NCBI RefSeq assembly: GCF_002100115.1
Contig: NZ_ANBM01000008.1
Location: 105,839-169,838 of the forward strand
Direction of reading: 5' to 3'
Length of the DNA: 64,000 nucleotides
Source: Anaerovibrio sp. JC8
GTDB taxonomy: Bacteria; Bacillota; Negativicutes; Selenomonadales; Selenomonadaceae
Both the position numbers and the translations under genes were made by a program. Each line of letters begins with the position of its first letter. Positions within the stretch are counted from its first letter, which is position 1. Of the stretch, positions 1 to 8,094 are shown piece after piece. The notes beneath the pieces are model-generated. The model had not been told where the DNA came from and ran no database searches. It worked only from the letters and a program-made list of their open reading frames with translations.

Positions 1-61
1 ACACGTCCTTAAAGAGCACGCGCTTACCGAACTGGAGTGTAACACCACTTGTTGAAATCAT
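1..61 (-). CDS. ABC-F family ATPase, N-terminal fragment (runs off window)
   Basis: Only the first 20 codons lie in the window. The ATG is at 61-59, behind an AGAGAGGA ribosome site. The peptide begins MISTSGVTLQFGKR, which matches the usual opening of EttA/YbiT-type ABC-F proteins, where a beta strand and the FGKR turn precede Walker A. ABC-F proteins are soluble twin-ATPase translation factors or antibiotic-resistance proteins. The gene follows the glucosaminidase gene by 48 bp on the same strand. With no Walker motif visible, the family call rests on this short N-terminus. Confidence 0.6.
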   Translation of the reverse strand, partial: MISTSGVTLQFGKRVLFKDV

Positions 62-108
62 TAGTAAAAAATCCTCTCTATACTGTTTTTAATATAACTA
101 TATATTAA

Positions 109-879
109 TCATGAATTTAAAATTGCATGATAATAATCTAAAATACTCTGGCCATAGCCAACACCGGGAACTGCCCAGCGGCCATTAAGGTCCTGCCACT
201 GCTCCAGTGTGTTATCGCCATAAACCCCTCTTACAAGGGAATAACGTGGATCCACCACCGGGGTTTCTGGGTCCTTGGTGGAGGCATAAGCCAGCAAATG
301 CTGGATATGGGCTCGCACACCCACCCGTGGAGAATCAAAGAAAGCGCCCTTTACGGTTGCACTGGTAGTACCCAGCCCGCAGTAATTGTTCTGGGCAGGA
401 ATAACAGTACCGCCGTAGCTGAAAAAGCCGGTTTCCTTCAAGGCCTGGGCAAAGGCGATATCAGGACGGATGCCCTCACGGGAGGCTTCTTCATAATAGA
501 AATTTACCAGCTCCTCCGGAGTGGTATTAAGCAATGGATTTGGGTTGTTCTTCAAAAGATACCTTACACACTGCTCCTGGGTAGCCACCGCAGCTCCCAT
601 GATATTCATTTCATTGGAATCGGTTGGCACAACAACCTCAGGCTCCTTTTCAGGCTCAGGATGAAGAATGGCTTCAATTCTTTCTGCAAAGCTCTTTCTT
701 CTCTCCGCCCAGGTTGCATTGTCCGTGGCAACGGTAGTTTTGCCGGTATTATAGGTTCTTTCCTCAGAAACTGTAGTCTGGCCAACCGTCTGCTTGGCCT
801 CAGTAGTCTGGCCGCAGCTTATTACAGCCACTGCACCAATAGCACACAAAAATCGTAAACTTTTCTTATTAAATAGCAC
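109..879 (-). CDS. Glucosaminidase-domain lipoprotein (peptidoglycan hydrolase)
   Basis: 256 residues starting at GTG 879, with GGGAGG upstream. A hydrophobic N-terminus ends in a lipobox-like V-I-S-C (Cys22), so the protein is probably a lipid-anchored exported protein. A Thr/Gln-rich linker follows to about residue 85. Residues about 120-255 match the glucosaminidase (PF01832) fold, with the catalytic-type Glu149 in ALKETGFF and conserved NNYCGLG and SPRVGVRAHIQHL segments. It should cleave N-acetylglucosaminyl bonds in peptidoglycan. It sits downstream of the NCS2 permease gene (35 bp gap). The domain call is firm; the biological role (remodelling, division or separation) is inferred. Confidence 0.85.
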   Translation of the reverse strand: MLFNKKSLRFLCAIGAVAVISCGQTTEAKQTVGQTTVSEERTYNTGKTTVATDNATWAERRKSFAERIEAILHPEPEKEPEVVVPTDSNEMNIMGAAVATQEQCVRYLLKNNPNPLLNTTPEELVNFYYEEASREGIRPDIAFAQALKETGFFSYGGTVIPAQNNYCGLGTTSATVKGAFFDSPRVGVRAHIQHLLAYASTKDPETPVVDPRYSLVRGVYGDNTLEQWQDLNGRWAVPGVGYGQSILDYYHAILNS

Positions 880-913
880 CCCAACAGACCTCCCAATGCT
901 TATAAGCTAAAAC

Positions 914-2062
914 TTACCTTTTAAAACAGCGGTTCACCAGCTTCAGAAGCCCATATAAAAGCAGGCCAAAGCCTATTCCCGCCGTCAAGCTCCCCCACAG
1001 GGGAACCAGCATCAAAGTAAAAACTCCTGCCAAGACAGATATATTATCATTAATTGGCAAAAATTTCAAATCCAACAGCAAACTGCACCCGGCTCCTATC
1101 ACCGAGGCGGCAAAAATAACCGGATAATCCTTAAGCTCCATCATCATGGGGCCACAAAACAGCAGTAAAAACAACAATATGGCGGTAACACCTGCTGATT
1201 TGGCCGGATTCCTGTTTCCACTGCCACAGGCAGCCGATACCTCAGCCACGCTCATGGCTCCCCCGGCCAGCAGTCCCCCCACAAGGGAACCAAGGCCATT
1301 GGCAGCCAGCAGTCTTCCTTCATTTTCCTTCATGGCCCCGGCCACCGCCAGTCCATCGAATACTAAAATGAGAAATACCACTGCCACAGAGCATATCAGT
1401 TCAAAAATTCCGGAAAAATTCAACTGAAATGCGGTATCTGTAAAGCCCTCCGGCACAGAAAAAAGATATTCCGGAAGGGTCACCAGACCATTTATCAGGG
1501 CCATGGCCACTGCCACCAGCAATCCTACGGCCATCCCCTTCTCCTTATGGTGACTCAAAAAAAGCATCACTGCCAAAAAGCTCACCAGGGTAATGATAAC
1601 CAGCGGGTCATAAAGACTTCCCATGCCGGTTACATGAAAGGGATCCCCAATGACCAGCCGCCCCATTATAAGTCCATTATATATAAGGAAGATTCCCATG
1701 GAGGCTGGAATAATTGCACCAAGATACGGGGGCAGAGCCTCCAATATTTTTTGGCAGCAATTTCTATGGCGTAGCAGCAATACCAGCAGGCCGGCCACCA
1801 TTGGCACTGCCATGGCCTCCTGCCAGGTGAAGCCCTGACAGATGACCAGATCATAGCACAAATAACTGTTAATGACTATGCCCGGCGCCACTGCCACCGC
1901 CAGCCGATAGTAGGCTGCCACCAGTGTGCCCACCAGAGAGCTCAGCACCACTGCCGTGTATGCCCCATTAAAGGGAACGCCGGCCTTCTGCCACATAATG
2001 GTAACTACCATTATATTTATCAAAATCAGTGTGAAGTTGATTAAACCTGTCATATATTTCAC
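914..2062 (-). CDS. NCS2-family purine-type permease (AzgA/PbuG-like)
   Basis: 382 residues, mostly transmembrane helices (about 10-12). The segment VAPGIVINSYLCYDLV corresponds to the APGMGLNA-like loop of AzgA/PbuG guanine/hypoxanthine permeases. A later SVAEVSAACGSGNRNPAKSAG segment aligns with the family substrate loop. At 382 residues it is shorter than PbuG (about 430), and both signature loops are diverged, so the substrate is uncertain (purine base or xanthine/uracil). The ATG at 2062 has GAGGTG upstream. A palindromic hairpin lies between it and the upstream gene, so expression may depend on readthrough. Confidence 0.75.
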   Translation of the reverse strand: MKYMTGLINFTLILINIMVVTIMWQKAGVPFNGAYTAVVLSSLVGTLVAAYYRLAVAVAPGIVINSYLCYDLVICQGFTWQEAMAVPMVAGLLVLLLRHRNCCQKILEALPPYLGAIIPASMGIFLIYNGLIMGRLVIGDPFHVTGMGSLYDPLVIITLVSFLAVMLFLSHHKEKGMAVGLLVAVAMALINGLVTLPEYLFSVPEGFTDTAFQLNFSGIFELICSVAVVFLILVFDGLAVAGAMKENEGRLLAANGLGSLVGGLLAGGAMSVAEVSAACGSGNRNPAKSAGVTAILLFLLLFCGPMMMELKDYPVIFAASVIGAGCSLLLDLKFLPINDNISVLAGVFTLMLVPLWGSLTAGIGFGLLLYGLLKLVNRCFKR

Positions 2063-2070
2063 ACCTCAAA

Positions 2071-2109
2071 AATAAATCAGCCTATAACATGGTCATAGAC
2101 TGGTTTATT
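2071..2109 (-). terminator. Imperfect 39-nt palindrome at the flippase-like gene stop
   Basis: On the minus strand an AATAAACCAG arm pairs with CTGATTTATT, with an inner CTAT/ATAG helix, followed by a T-rich stretch. It overlaps the stop codon of the upstream gene and precedes the permease start by under 10 nt, so it could be a terminator or an attenuator. Confidence 0.5.
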
Positions 2110-3127
2110 ATTTATCCATAACATTAATGGAGTTCGGCTCGTCTTCATCCAAGTCCTTGTCCAGAACTGTCTTGCCAAATACAGTGAGGGTATAATACAA
2201 GCCCACGAAGAACGGCAGATATTCTGCTATAAAGCGCCAGGATACCGCCAGAATGCCTACAGTACCCGATGGCACGCTTTCACTGAAGAGATAGACAAAG
2301 CCACCCTCGGCAATGCCGGAGCCTCCCGGTGTCGGGGAAAAATACAGCAAAATGTTCAGGAACATCATGCGTCCCATGACGGTAAGCCAGTCCACCGTGG
2401 CTCCCAGCCCCAGCATGAGGAACGGAACCACCATATAAATAAAAATCAGGCTCAGACCGGATTCAAAGAACACCCGAATCATGGATTTCGGGGAAGAAGC
2501 CAGCAGGACAATTGCGGACTTGCTGTCCCGATACATATCGATAAATTTCCGGCTCCATTTCCGCGGCAGCTTCCGGGTTATCCTGACAGCCAGATAATCA
2601 AAGGCATTTCTGCGAATGCCATAGGCTGCTATCAGCATCAGCAGCGTTGCCGTTCCGGCCACATAAACCATGACGGCATTGGAAACCCCCGGCAGTATGC
2701 CTTCATCATGCAAAAAGATAAATGGCAGACAGCAGGCCAGGAAAAAGATGGATACCACAGTGCGGACCAGGGCCAACACTGCAGCCTTCCCCCCTGGAAC
2801 CCCGGCACGGCGCAAAAACATGACCTGGGCAATGGCCCCGGCCGCCGCTCCCGGCCCCAGCATGGCCAGAAAATAATTACCAAACACCACCTGCACGGCC
2901 TGTTTCAAGGTAATATTTTCCCCGGAGATCTTCACCATGTGCATTAATCTGGTTCCATCCAGCACAAGACCAATGGCCATGGCCAAAATGGCCATCCCCA
3001 CGGACCAGGGCTGAAACATATATAAATTGGTTATAGTGTTTATATCCACCGTAAAGTAAATTACCGCACTGGATATTACCAGAACCAATAGGAATAAGCA
3101 TAATATACGCCCATAAACCTTATTCAT
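2108..3127 (-). CDS. LPG synthase-TM / UPF0104 family membrane protein
   Basis: 339 residues with about eight hydrophobic helices. The SPTPGGSGIAEGG segment near residue 270 matches the conserved PTPGG-G motif of the AglD/MprF N-terminal family (PF03706), whose members flip or help to make membrane lipids. The MprF-type C-terminal aminoacyl-transferase domain is absent. It is therefore a stand-alone flippase-type module, not a lysyl-phosphatidylglycerol synthase. The ATG at 3127 has AAGGAG upstream and a promoter-like element at 3158-3186. The substrate is unknown. Confidence 0.75.
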   Translation of the reverse strand: MNKVYGRILCLFLLVLVISSAVIYFTVDINTITNLYMFQPWSVGMAILAMAIGLVLDGTRLMHMVKISGENITLKQAVQVVFGNYFLAMLGPGAAAGAIAQVMFLRRAGVPGGKAAVLALVRTVVSIFFLACCLPFIFLHDEGILPGVSNAVMVYVAGTATLLMLIAAYGIRRNAFDYLAVRITRKLPRKWSRKFIDMYRDSKSAIVLLASSPKSMIRVFFESGLSLIFIYMVVPFLMLGLGATVDWLTVMGRMMFLNILLYFSPTPGGSGIAEGGFVYLFSESVPSGTVGILAVSWRFIAEYLPFFVGLYYTLTVFGKTVLDKDLDEDEPNSINVMDK

Positions 3128-3157
3128 TCAGCAACTCCTTAAAAAGAAATCAGCTAT

Positions 3158-3186
3158 ATTATATCACAACAAATAAATGCTGTCTT
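3158..3186 (-). promoter_or_regulatory. Sigma-70-type promoter for the 3127 gene
   Basis: Minus-strand AAGACA (3186-3181), a 17-nt spacer, then TATAAT (3163-3158). It lies between the folE2 stop and the flippase-like gene, so the 3' part of the cluster may be transcribed separately. Confidence 0.5.
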
Positions 3187-3205
3187 TCATGCCAATATTC
3201 AGCCT

Positions 3206-3994
3206 TTAATCCACATACTCCTCATGGCTGGCATAGGCACTATGGTTATGGATGCTCTCGAAATTGTCACAGTCCAGGGCAAACCACTTGATACCATTCA
3301 GCTGACGCAGGGCAATAACCCCGTCTCTTAAAATATCCTCAACGAATTTTGGATTATCGTAGGCTTTTTCGGTAACGTATTTCTCATCCTCTCTCTTTAG
3401 CAGAGGATAAACCTGGCAGGAGGCCTGCTGCTCCATGAGGGCCACCAAATCCTCAATGAGAATACATTCATGCTCATCATCAAAGGCAACCCTGACATCC
3501 ATAACACCACGCTGGTTATGGGCACCGTATTCGGAAATTTCCTTGCTGCACGGACAGAGGGAAGTGTACGGAACCTTAACCCCAAGGGTAAACTGCAGTG
3601 GCTTTTCCCGTTCCATGAACCCATCAAAGAAGCAGTCCACATCCAGCACGGATTTACGCCCGCTCACAGGAGCAAAGCGGTCCACAAAATATTTAAATTC
3701 AATGCGGATAGCCGCCGTCTCTGCCTGAAGCTTGTCCATGGCTTCCTTTAAGATATCCGCCATTTCCGGCTCAGCAATAGGCTTGCTGGTCCACTTGTTG
3801 AGGATTTCCTGAAACCGGCTCATGTGGGTTCCCTTGTATTCCATTGGCAGGGAAACCGTAAAGCTGATATTGGCCAGCACCTGCTGATAGTCTCCATCCT
3901 TGGTTTTAATCAGCAACGGAAGATGGGCATCCCTTATGCCTACCTTCTGAATGGCTATGCCACGGTTGTCGGAACTATTTTGTACATCCTTCAT
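3206..3994 (-). CDS. folE2: GTP cyclohydrolase FolE2 (type IB)
   Basis: 262 residues, the normal length for the COG1469/FolE2 (MptA-like) family. It contains the signature PYTSLCPCSKEIS followed by YGAHNQRG, which carries the metal-binding Cys and substrate residues. The enzyme converts GTP to 7,8-dihydroneopterin triphosphate, the first step toward folate and queuosine, and can use metals other than zinc. It begins 12 bp after queC on the same strand, which suggests a role in preQ0/queuosine synthesis rather than folate alone. No queD or queE gene is in the window. Confidence 0.92.
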   Translation of the reverse strand: MKDVQNSSDNRGIAIQKVGIRDAHLPLLIKTKDGDYQQVLANISFTVSLPMEYKGTHMSRFQEILNKWTSKPIAEPEMADILKEAMDKLQAETAAIRIEFKYFVDRFAPVSGRKSVLDVDCFFDGFMEREKPLQFTLGVKVPYTSLCPCSKEISEYGAHNQRGVMDVRVAFDDEHECILIEDLVALMEQQASCQVYPLLKREDEKYVTEKAYDNPKFVEDILRDGVIALRQLNGIKWFALDCDNFESIHNHSAYASHEEYVD

Positions 3995-4006
3995 AAATAC
4001 ACCTGT

Positions 4007-4690
4007 TTACATATTTTCATATTCAACCGGGTCAACCACACCGGCTTCCTCGAAGCCCCGCAGGCGCAGCTTGCAGCTGTCGCACACACCACAGGCCTTT
4101 TCGCCACCCTTGTAGCAGCTGTGGGTAAACTGCAATGGAGCTCCCAGCTTGCTGCCCAGCTGAACAATGTCCTTCTTGGAAAGGTCCTGCAACGGGGTTT
4201 CTATCTTAATATTGCGTCCATCGGCAGTGCCGGCCTTGGTGGCAAGGTTGGCTGTTTTCTGGAAGCTGCCGATAAATTCCGGACGGCAGTCCGGATAGCC
4301 GGAATAATCAACTGCATTCACACCGATAAATACATGGTCTGCCCCTATAACCTCAGCATAAGCCATGGCATAGCTGAGGAAAATCATATTGCGGGCCGGA
4401 ACATAGGTGATTGGAATATCCTCTGCCCCATGCTCAAAATCACCATCCGGAACCTCGATATTATCATCCGTCAGGGCTGAACCGCCAATTCCTTCCATAT
4501 TTGTTTCTATAATAAGGTGCGTCTTGACGCCGTAGAATTCGGCCACCTTTTTGGCACCCTCAAGCTCAATATTATGACGCTGGTGATAGTTGAAGCTGAT
4601 AGGATATACCTCCATGCCCTTTGACTTGGCCACTGCCATACAAACTGTGGAATCAAGACCACCAGACAATAAAACAACTGCTTTTTCCAT
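4007..4690 (-). CDS. queC: 7-cyano-7-deazaguanine synthase QueC
   Basis: 227 residues. The N-terminal PP-loop is LLSGGLDSTVC (about residues 7-17). The C-terminal zinc site is built from Cys residues in HSCYKGG, ACGVCDSC and nearby. QueC converts 7-carboxy-7-deazaguanine to preQ0 with ATP and ammonia, in the queuosine pathway. It starts 15 bp downstream of rpe and is followed by folE2 after 12 bp, consistent with one transcript. Motifs and length are typical. Confidence 0.95.
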   Translation of the reverse strand: MEKAVVLLSGGLDSTVCMAVAKSKGMEVYPISFNYHQRHNIELEGAKKVAEFYGVKTHLIIETNMEGIGGSALTDDNIEVPDGDFEHGAEDIPITYVPARNMIFLSYAMAYAEVIGADHVFIGVNAVDYSGYPDCRPEFIGSFQKTANLATKAGTADGRNIKIETPLQDLSKKDIVQLGSKLGAPLQFTHSCYKGGEKACGVCDSCKLRLRGFEEAGVVDPVEYENM

Positions 4691-4705
4691 TATGCAACGC
4701 CCTCC

Positions 4706-5356
4706 TTACCCGACGCAATGCAGCTTACGAATGGCCTCAGGAATATCCTGTGCCTTATAGACCGCTGAACCGGCCACCAATACATCAGCCCCGGCTTCTG
4801 CCAGTGCCCTGCAGTTATCCACGGTTACACCGCCGTCCACCTCAATCTCAGCTTTACTGCCGGCCTTCACCAGCATGGCCTTTAGACGGGCAATTTTATC
4901 CAAGGAATTTGGAATAAACTTCTGGCCGCCGTAGCCCGGATTTACGGACATAATAACCACCATGTCCAAATCATCCAGCAGCTCCTCCACCATGGAAAGG
5001 GGAGTACCAGGATTAAGACAGATACCCGCCCTGCAGCCCGCTGCCTTGATGGCCTGCAGCACCCGATGAGGATGCTTGGCTGCTTCCACATGAAAGGTGA
5101 TGATATCTGCCCCCGCCTTGGCAAAGGACTCAATCTGGGTTTCCGGATGCTCCACCATGAGGTGTACATCGAAAACCGCCTTGGTAACCGGGCGGATAGC
5201 CTTTACTATCAAGGCTCCCAAAGTAATCTCCGGAACAAAGGTACCGTCCATTACATCTATATGTACATAGTCAGCGCCTGCTGTAATTACCTTGTCGACC
5301 TCCTGCCCCAGATGGGCAAAATCCGCCGATAAAATTGATGGCGCAACCTTAGTCAT
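4706..5356 (-). CDS. rpe: Ribulose-phosphate 3-epimerase
   Basis: 216-residue TIM-barrel enzyme interconverting ribulose-5-phosphate and xylulose-5-phosphate. Family landmarks are APSILSADFAHL at the start, YVHIDVMDGTFVPEIT with the metal ligands, VMSVNPGYGGQKF, and EVDGGVTVDN. Its ATG overlaps the rsgA stop by one base (TAATG), a coupling commonly seen in the Firmicutes prkC-rsgA-rpe cluster. Confidence 0.96.
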   Translation of the reverse strand: MTKVAPSILSADFAHLGQEVDKVITAGADYVHIDVMDGTFVPEITLGALIVKAIRPVTKAVFDVHLMVEHPETQIESFAKAGADIITFHVEAAKHPHRVLQAIKAAGCRAGICLNPGTPLSMVEELLDDLDMVVIMSVNPGYGGQKFIPNSLDKIARLKAMLVKAGSKAEIEVDGGVTVDNCRALAEAGADVLVAGSAVYKAQDIPEAIRKLHCVG

Positions 5357-6252
5357 TAATATGCCTTCTTTCTTTCCAATATACTCTGCAATATATTCAA
5401 ATACGCATCGTAGCGCTCCTGACTTATAAGCCCCTCGGCCAGTGCCTGCTTTATTCCGCAGTTTGGCTCATGGCTATGGGTACAGGTATTATAATAACAT
5501 TTTTCCATAAGGGGTCTGAATTCCGGGAAGTAGTTGCCCAGCAACTGCTTGTCCAAATGCTCCAGCTCTGCCGCACTAAAGCCCGGGGTATCCACCACGA
5601 TACCGCCGCTGGCTACTGGCAGCAGACAGGCTGCCCGGGTTGTATGCTTGCCCCGCTTTATCTTTTCACTGATAACCCCTGTGGTCAGTGACAAATTGCT
5701 GTCAATGGCATTCAAGAGAGAGGACTTTCCCACGCCGGATGGGCCCGCAAAAGCGGTAACCTTCCCCTTCAGAAGCTCTCTCAGCTCCTCTATCCCCTGC
5801 TGTTCCCGGGCTGAGGCAAAAATTACCTTGTAGCCCGCATCCACATAAGGCTTAATAAATTCATCCGCCTGCTCCGGCAATAAATCAGTCTTGTTAAGAC
5901 AGATTACAATTTCCGGAATATCCGACCATTCGGCCAGCACCAAAAAACGGTTTAACAGCAGGCTGTTCATATCCGGCTCTCTGACTGCAAAGGTAATAAT
6001 CACCTGGTCAATATTGGCCACGGAAGGACGGTGAAGCAGGGTCTTTCTCGGCAGTCGCTTTTCAATAACGCCGGTGCCATCACCCAATAGCTCGTACTCC
6101 ACCCTGTCGCCGGTTACCACCGAGCCCTTGATGCGCTTGATACGCCCCCGCAAACGGCAGGACAACAGCTCCGGGTCCCGGGACAGCAGCTGTCCCTCCT
6201 CCAGCACGTAATAAAATCCATTATATGTTTTTATAACCTGACCTGTTGGCAT
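5356..6252 (-). CDS. rsgA: Ribosome small-subunit GTPase RsgA
   Basis: 298 residues with an N-terminal OB-fold and a circularly permuted GTPase domain. The order is NKTDL (G4), then AGPSGVGKSSLLN (G1/P-loop), then DTPGF (G3). A zinc-binding knuckle follows, with Cys/His in CYYNTCTHSHEPNCG. RsgA (YjeQ/CpgA) acts in late maturation of the 30S subunit. In Bacillus, CpgA is a substrate of the PASTA kinase whose gene lies immediately upstream here (25 nt gap). Confidence 0.95.
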   Translation of the reverse strand: MPTGQVIKTYNGFYYVLEEGQLLSRDPELLSCRLRGRIKRIKGSVVTGDRVEYELLGDGTGVIEKRLPRKTLLHRPSVANIDQVIITFAVREPDMNSLLLNRFLVLAEWSDIPEIVICLNKTDLLPEQADEFIKPYVDAGYKVIFASAREQQGIEELRELLKGKVTAFAGPSGVGKSSLLNAIDSNLSLTTGVISEKIKRGKHTTRAACLLPVASGGIVVDTPGFSAAELEHLDKQLLGNYFPEFRPLMEKCYYNTCTHSHEPNCGIKQALAEGLISQERYDAYLNILQSILERKKAY

Positions 6253-6277
6253 GTATTTTTCCTTTACAAATTCACTA

Positions 6278-8083
6278 TTACGGCTTTACGACTTCATCAG
6301 GGGAGGTTTTCTGTGCTTTCTTCCCCGTGTCAGTTGGCTTGGCCGGAGCCTGGGCAGCCTGACCGCTGGAAACAATGATGTTCACAGCGCCGCCCTCCTT
6401 GACCTCAGAGCCTGCTGCCGGAGACTGTCCGATGACAGTGCCCTTTGGCTGTGAGCTGGTCTGTTCCTTTACTGTGCCCAAGGTCAATTTATTGGCTGCC
6501 AGATTGGACTTAACGCTGTCCACAGACATGCCGGAATAATCCGGAATGGTCACACCTGTTTTCTTTGGTCCCTTGCTGACGGTGAAATCAACGGTCTGTC
6601 CCTTGTGCACCTTGGAACCGTTGCCAGGATCCTGTTTCAGCACCGTTCCGGCCGGCTCATTGGATTCTTCCTCATAAACCGCCCCGATTTTCAGTCCCAT
6701 CTTATTCAGCTTGGCTTCCGCATTGGAACGGGACATGCCCTTCAAATCCGGCATGGTCAGCTCCTCGCCGCCCTTGCTGATATAGATGGTAACCTGGCGC
6801 TGCTCCTTGACCATGATACCCGCCTCAGGATACTGGGACACCACCTGTCCTGCCGGCACATTGGCATCGTAGGCCTCAGCAACCTTAACACGCAGATTCT
6901 TTTCCTCCAGCATGTCACGGGCTATTTCCACCTGACGGCCTACAACATCAGGCACCTCCACCTCAACGGAGCTCCAGAAGTTACCAAAGGACAGGAAGGA
7001 GCCGGCAAAGAAGCCCAAAATCAGGATAGCCACCAGACCAAGGATAAATTTCTTGGTTTTGATGAGCTTCTTCAGTGAACCCTCGTCATCCTCCAAATCC
7101 TCGTCGTAGCCATCATCATATCCATAATCATAATCCGCACCGCCATATGACTGTGCCGACTGATTCTGTTGCAGCATCTCCGGAGTAACCCGCGGAATAA
7201 CCTGTGTAGCAAACGGATCATCCGCTGCAGCAGGAGTGCTCACTGCTACACTGCCGGATTTCCCCTGCATCATGGCCAATGCCTGGTCCAAATCCACATA
7301 CATATCAGTACTGGTTGGACGCAGCATAGGGTCCTTGTTCATGGCCTTCTGAACAATGGCCTCCAATACGGCCGGCACAGATGGCTTTATCTGACGAATA
7401 GGAACAGGCTCCTCCTGCAGATGCTTCAAGGCAATGCTGACAGAGGTCTCACCGTTATACGGCAGGGTACCCGTCAGCATCTCGTAGAGTACCACACCAA
7501 GGGAGTAAACATCGGACTTGGTGGTAATGGCCGTACCCTTGGCCTGCTCCGGGGAAAAGTAATGAACGGAGCCCATTACGTTGCCCCCATAGGTCATGGT
7601 GGATGAGGAAACCGCTCTGGCAATACCAAAATCAGTAACCTTAATATGGCCATCATCCATAATCAGTATATTATGAGGCTTGATATCACAATGCACAAGA
7701 TTGTTCTTGTGGGCAGCCTCCAGAGCACAGGCCAGCTCCCTGGCAATGCGGGCAGCCTCCACCGGCTCCAGACAACCATTTTCCTGAATATATTCCTTCA
7801 GAGTATGGCCAGCCACGTATTCCATAACGATAAAGTGACTGCCCTCGTCCTCGCCTACATCATATATATTAACAATATTCTGATGGGTCAATTTGGCCGC
7901 ACCCTTGGCTTCACGATGGAATTTCTCAATAAATTCCGCATCGTTGGCAAACTGTGCATGAAGGATCTTTACAGCAACAGAACGATCCAGCAGTTTATCA
8001 TGGGCCCGATATACATCAGCCATGCCGCCGCCACCGATATGTTCCTGAATTTCATAACGTCTTGCTAAAACGCGTTCTATCAT
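6278..8083 (-). CDS. Membrane Ser/Thr kinase with three PASTA domains (PrkC/PknB/Stk1)
   Basis: 601 residues. Residues 1-270 are a Hanks-type kinase: glycine loop IGGGGMADVY, VAVKIL lysine, catalytic loop VHCDIKPHN, DFG in VTDFGIARA, and APE-like FSPEQ. An acidic linker (about 310-340) precedes one transmembrane helix (about 344-363). Three extracellular PASTA repeats (about 375-575) and a Lys/Pro tail follow. PASTA domains bind muropeptides and lipid II, coupling wall state to phosphorylation of division and growth proteins. The ATG at 8083 has AGGAGG upstream. The cognate phosphatase, two FHA proteins, a PBP and an FtsW/RodA protein are adjacent and co-directional. Confidence 0.94.
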   Translation of the reverse strand: MIERVLARRYEIQEHIGGGGMADVYRAHDKLLDRSVAVKILHAQFANDAEFIEKFHREAKGAAKLTHQNIVNIYDVGEDEGSHFIVMEYVAGHTLKEYIQENGCLEPVEAARIARELACALEAAHKNNLVHCDIKPHNILIMDDGHIKVTDFGIARAVSSSTMTYGGNVMGSVHYFSPEQAKGTAITTKSDVYSLGVVLYEMLTGTLPYNGETSVSIALKHLQEEPVPIRQIKPSVPAVLEAIVQKAMNKDPMLRPTSTDMYVDLDQALAMMQGKSGSVAVSTPAAADDPFATQVIPRVTPEMLQQNQSAQSYGGADYDYGYDDGYDEDLEDDEGSLKKLIKTKKFILGLVAILILGFFAGSFLSFGNFWSSVEVEVPDVVGRQVEIARDMLEEKNLRVKVAEAYDANVPAGQVVSQYPEAGIMVKEQRQVTIYISKGGEELTMPDLKGMSRSNAEAKLNKMGLKIGAVYEEESNEPAGTVLKQDPGNGSKVHKGQTVDFTVSKGPKKTGVTIPDYSGMSVDSVKSNLAANKLTLGTVKEQTSSQPKGTVIGQSPAAGSEVKEGGAVNIIVSSGQAAQAPAKPTDTGKKAQKTSPDEVVKP

Positions 8084-8094
8084 GCCATATCCTC

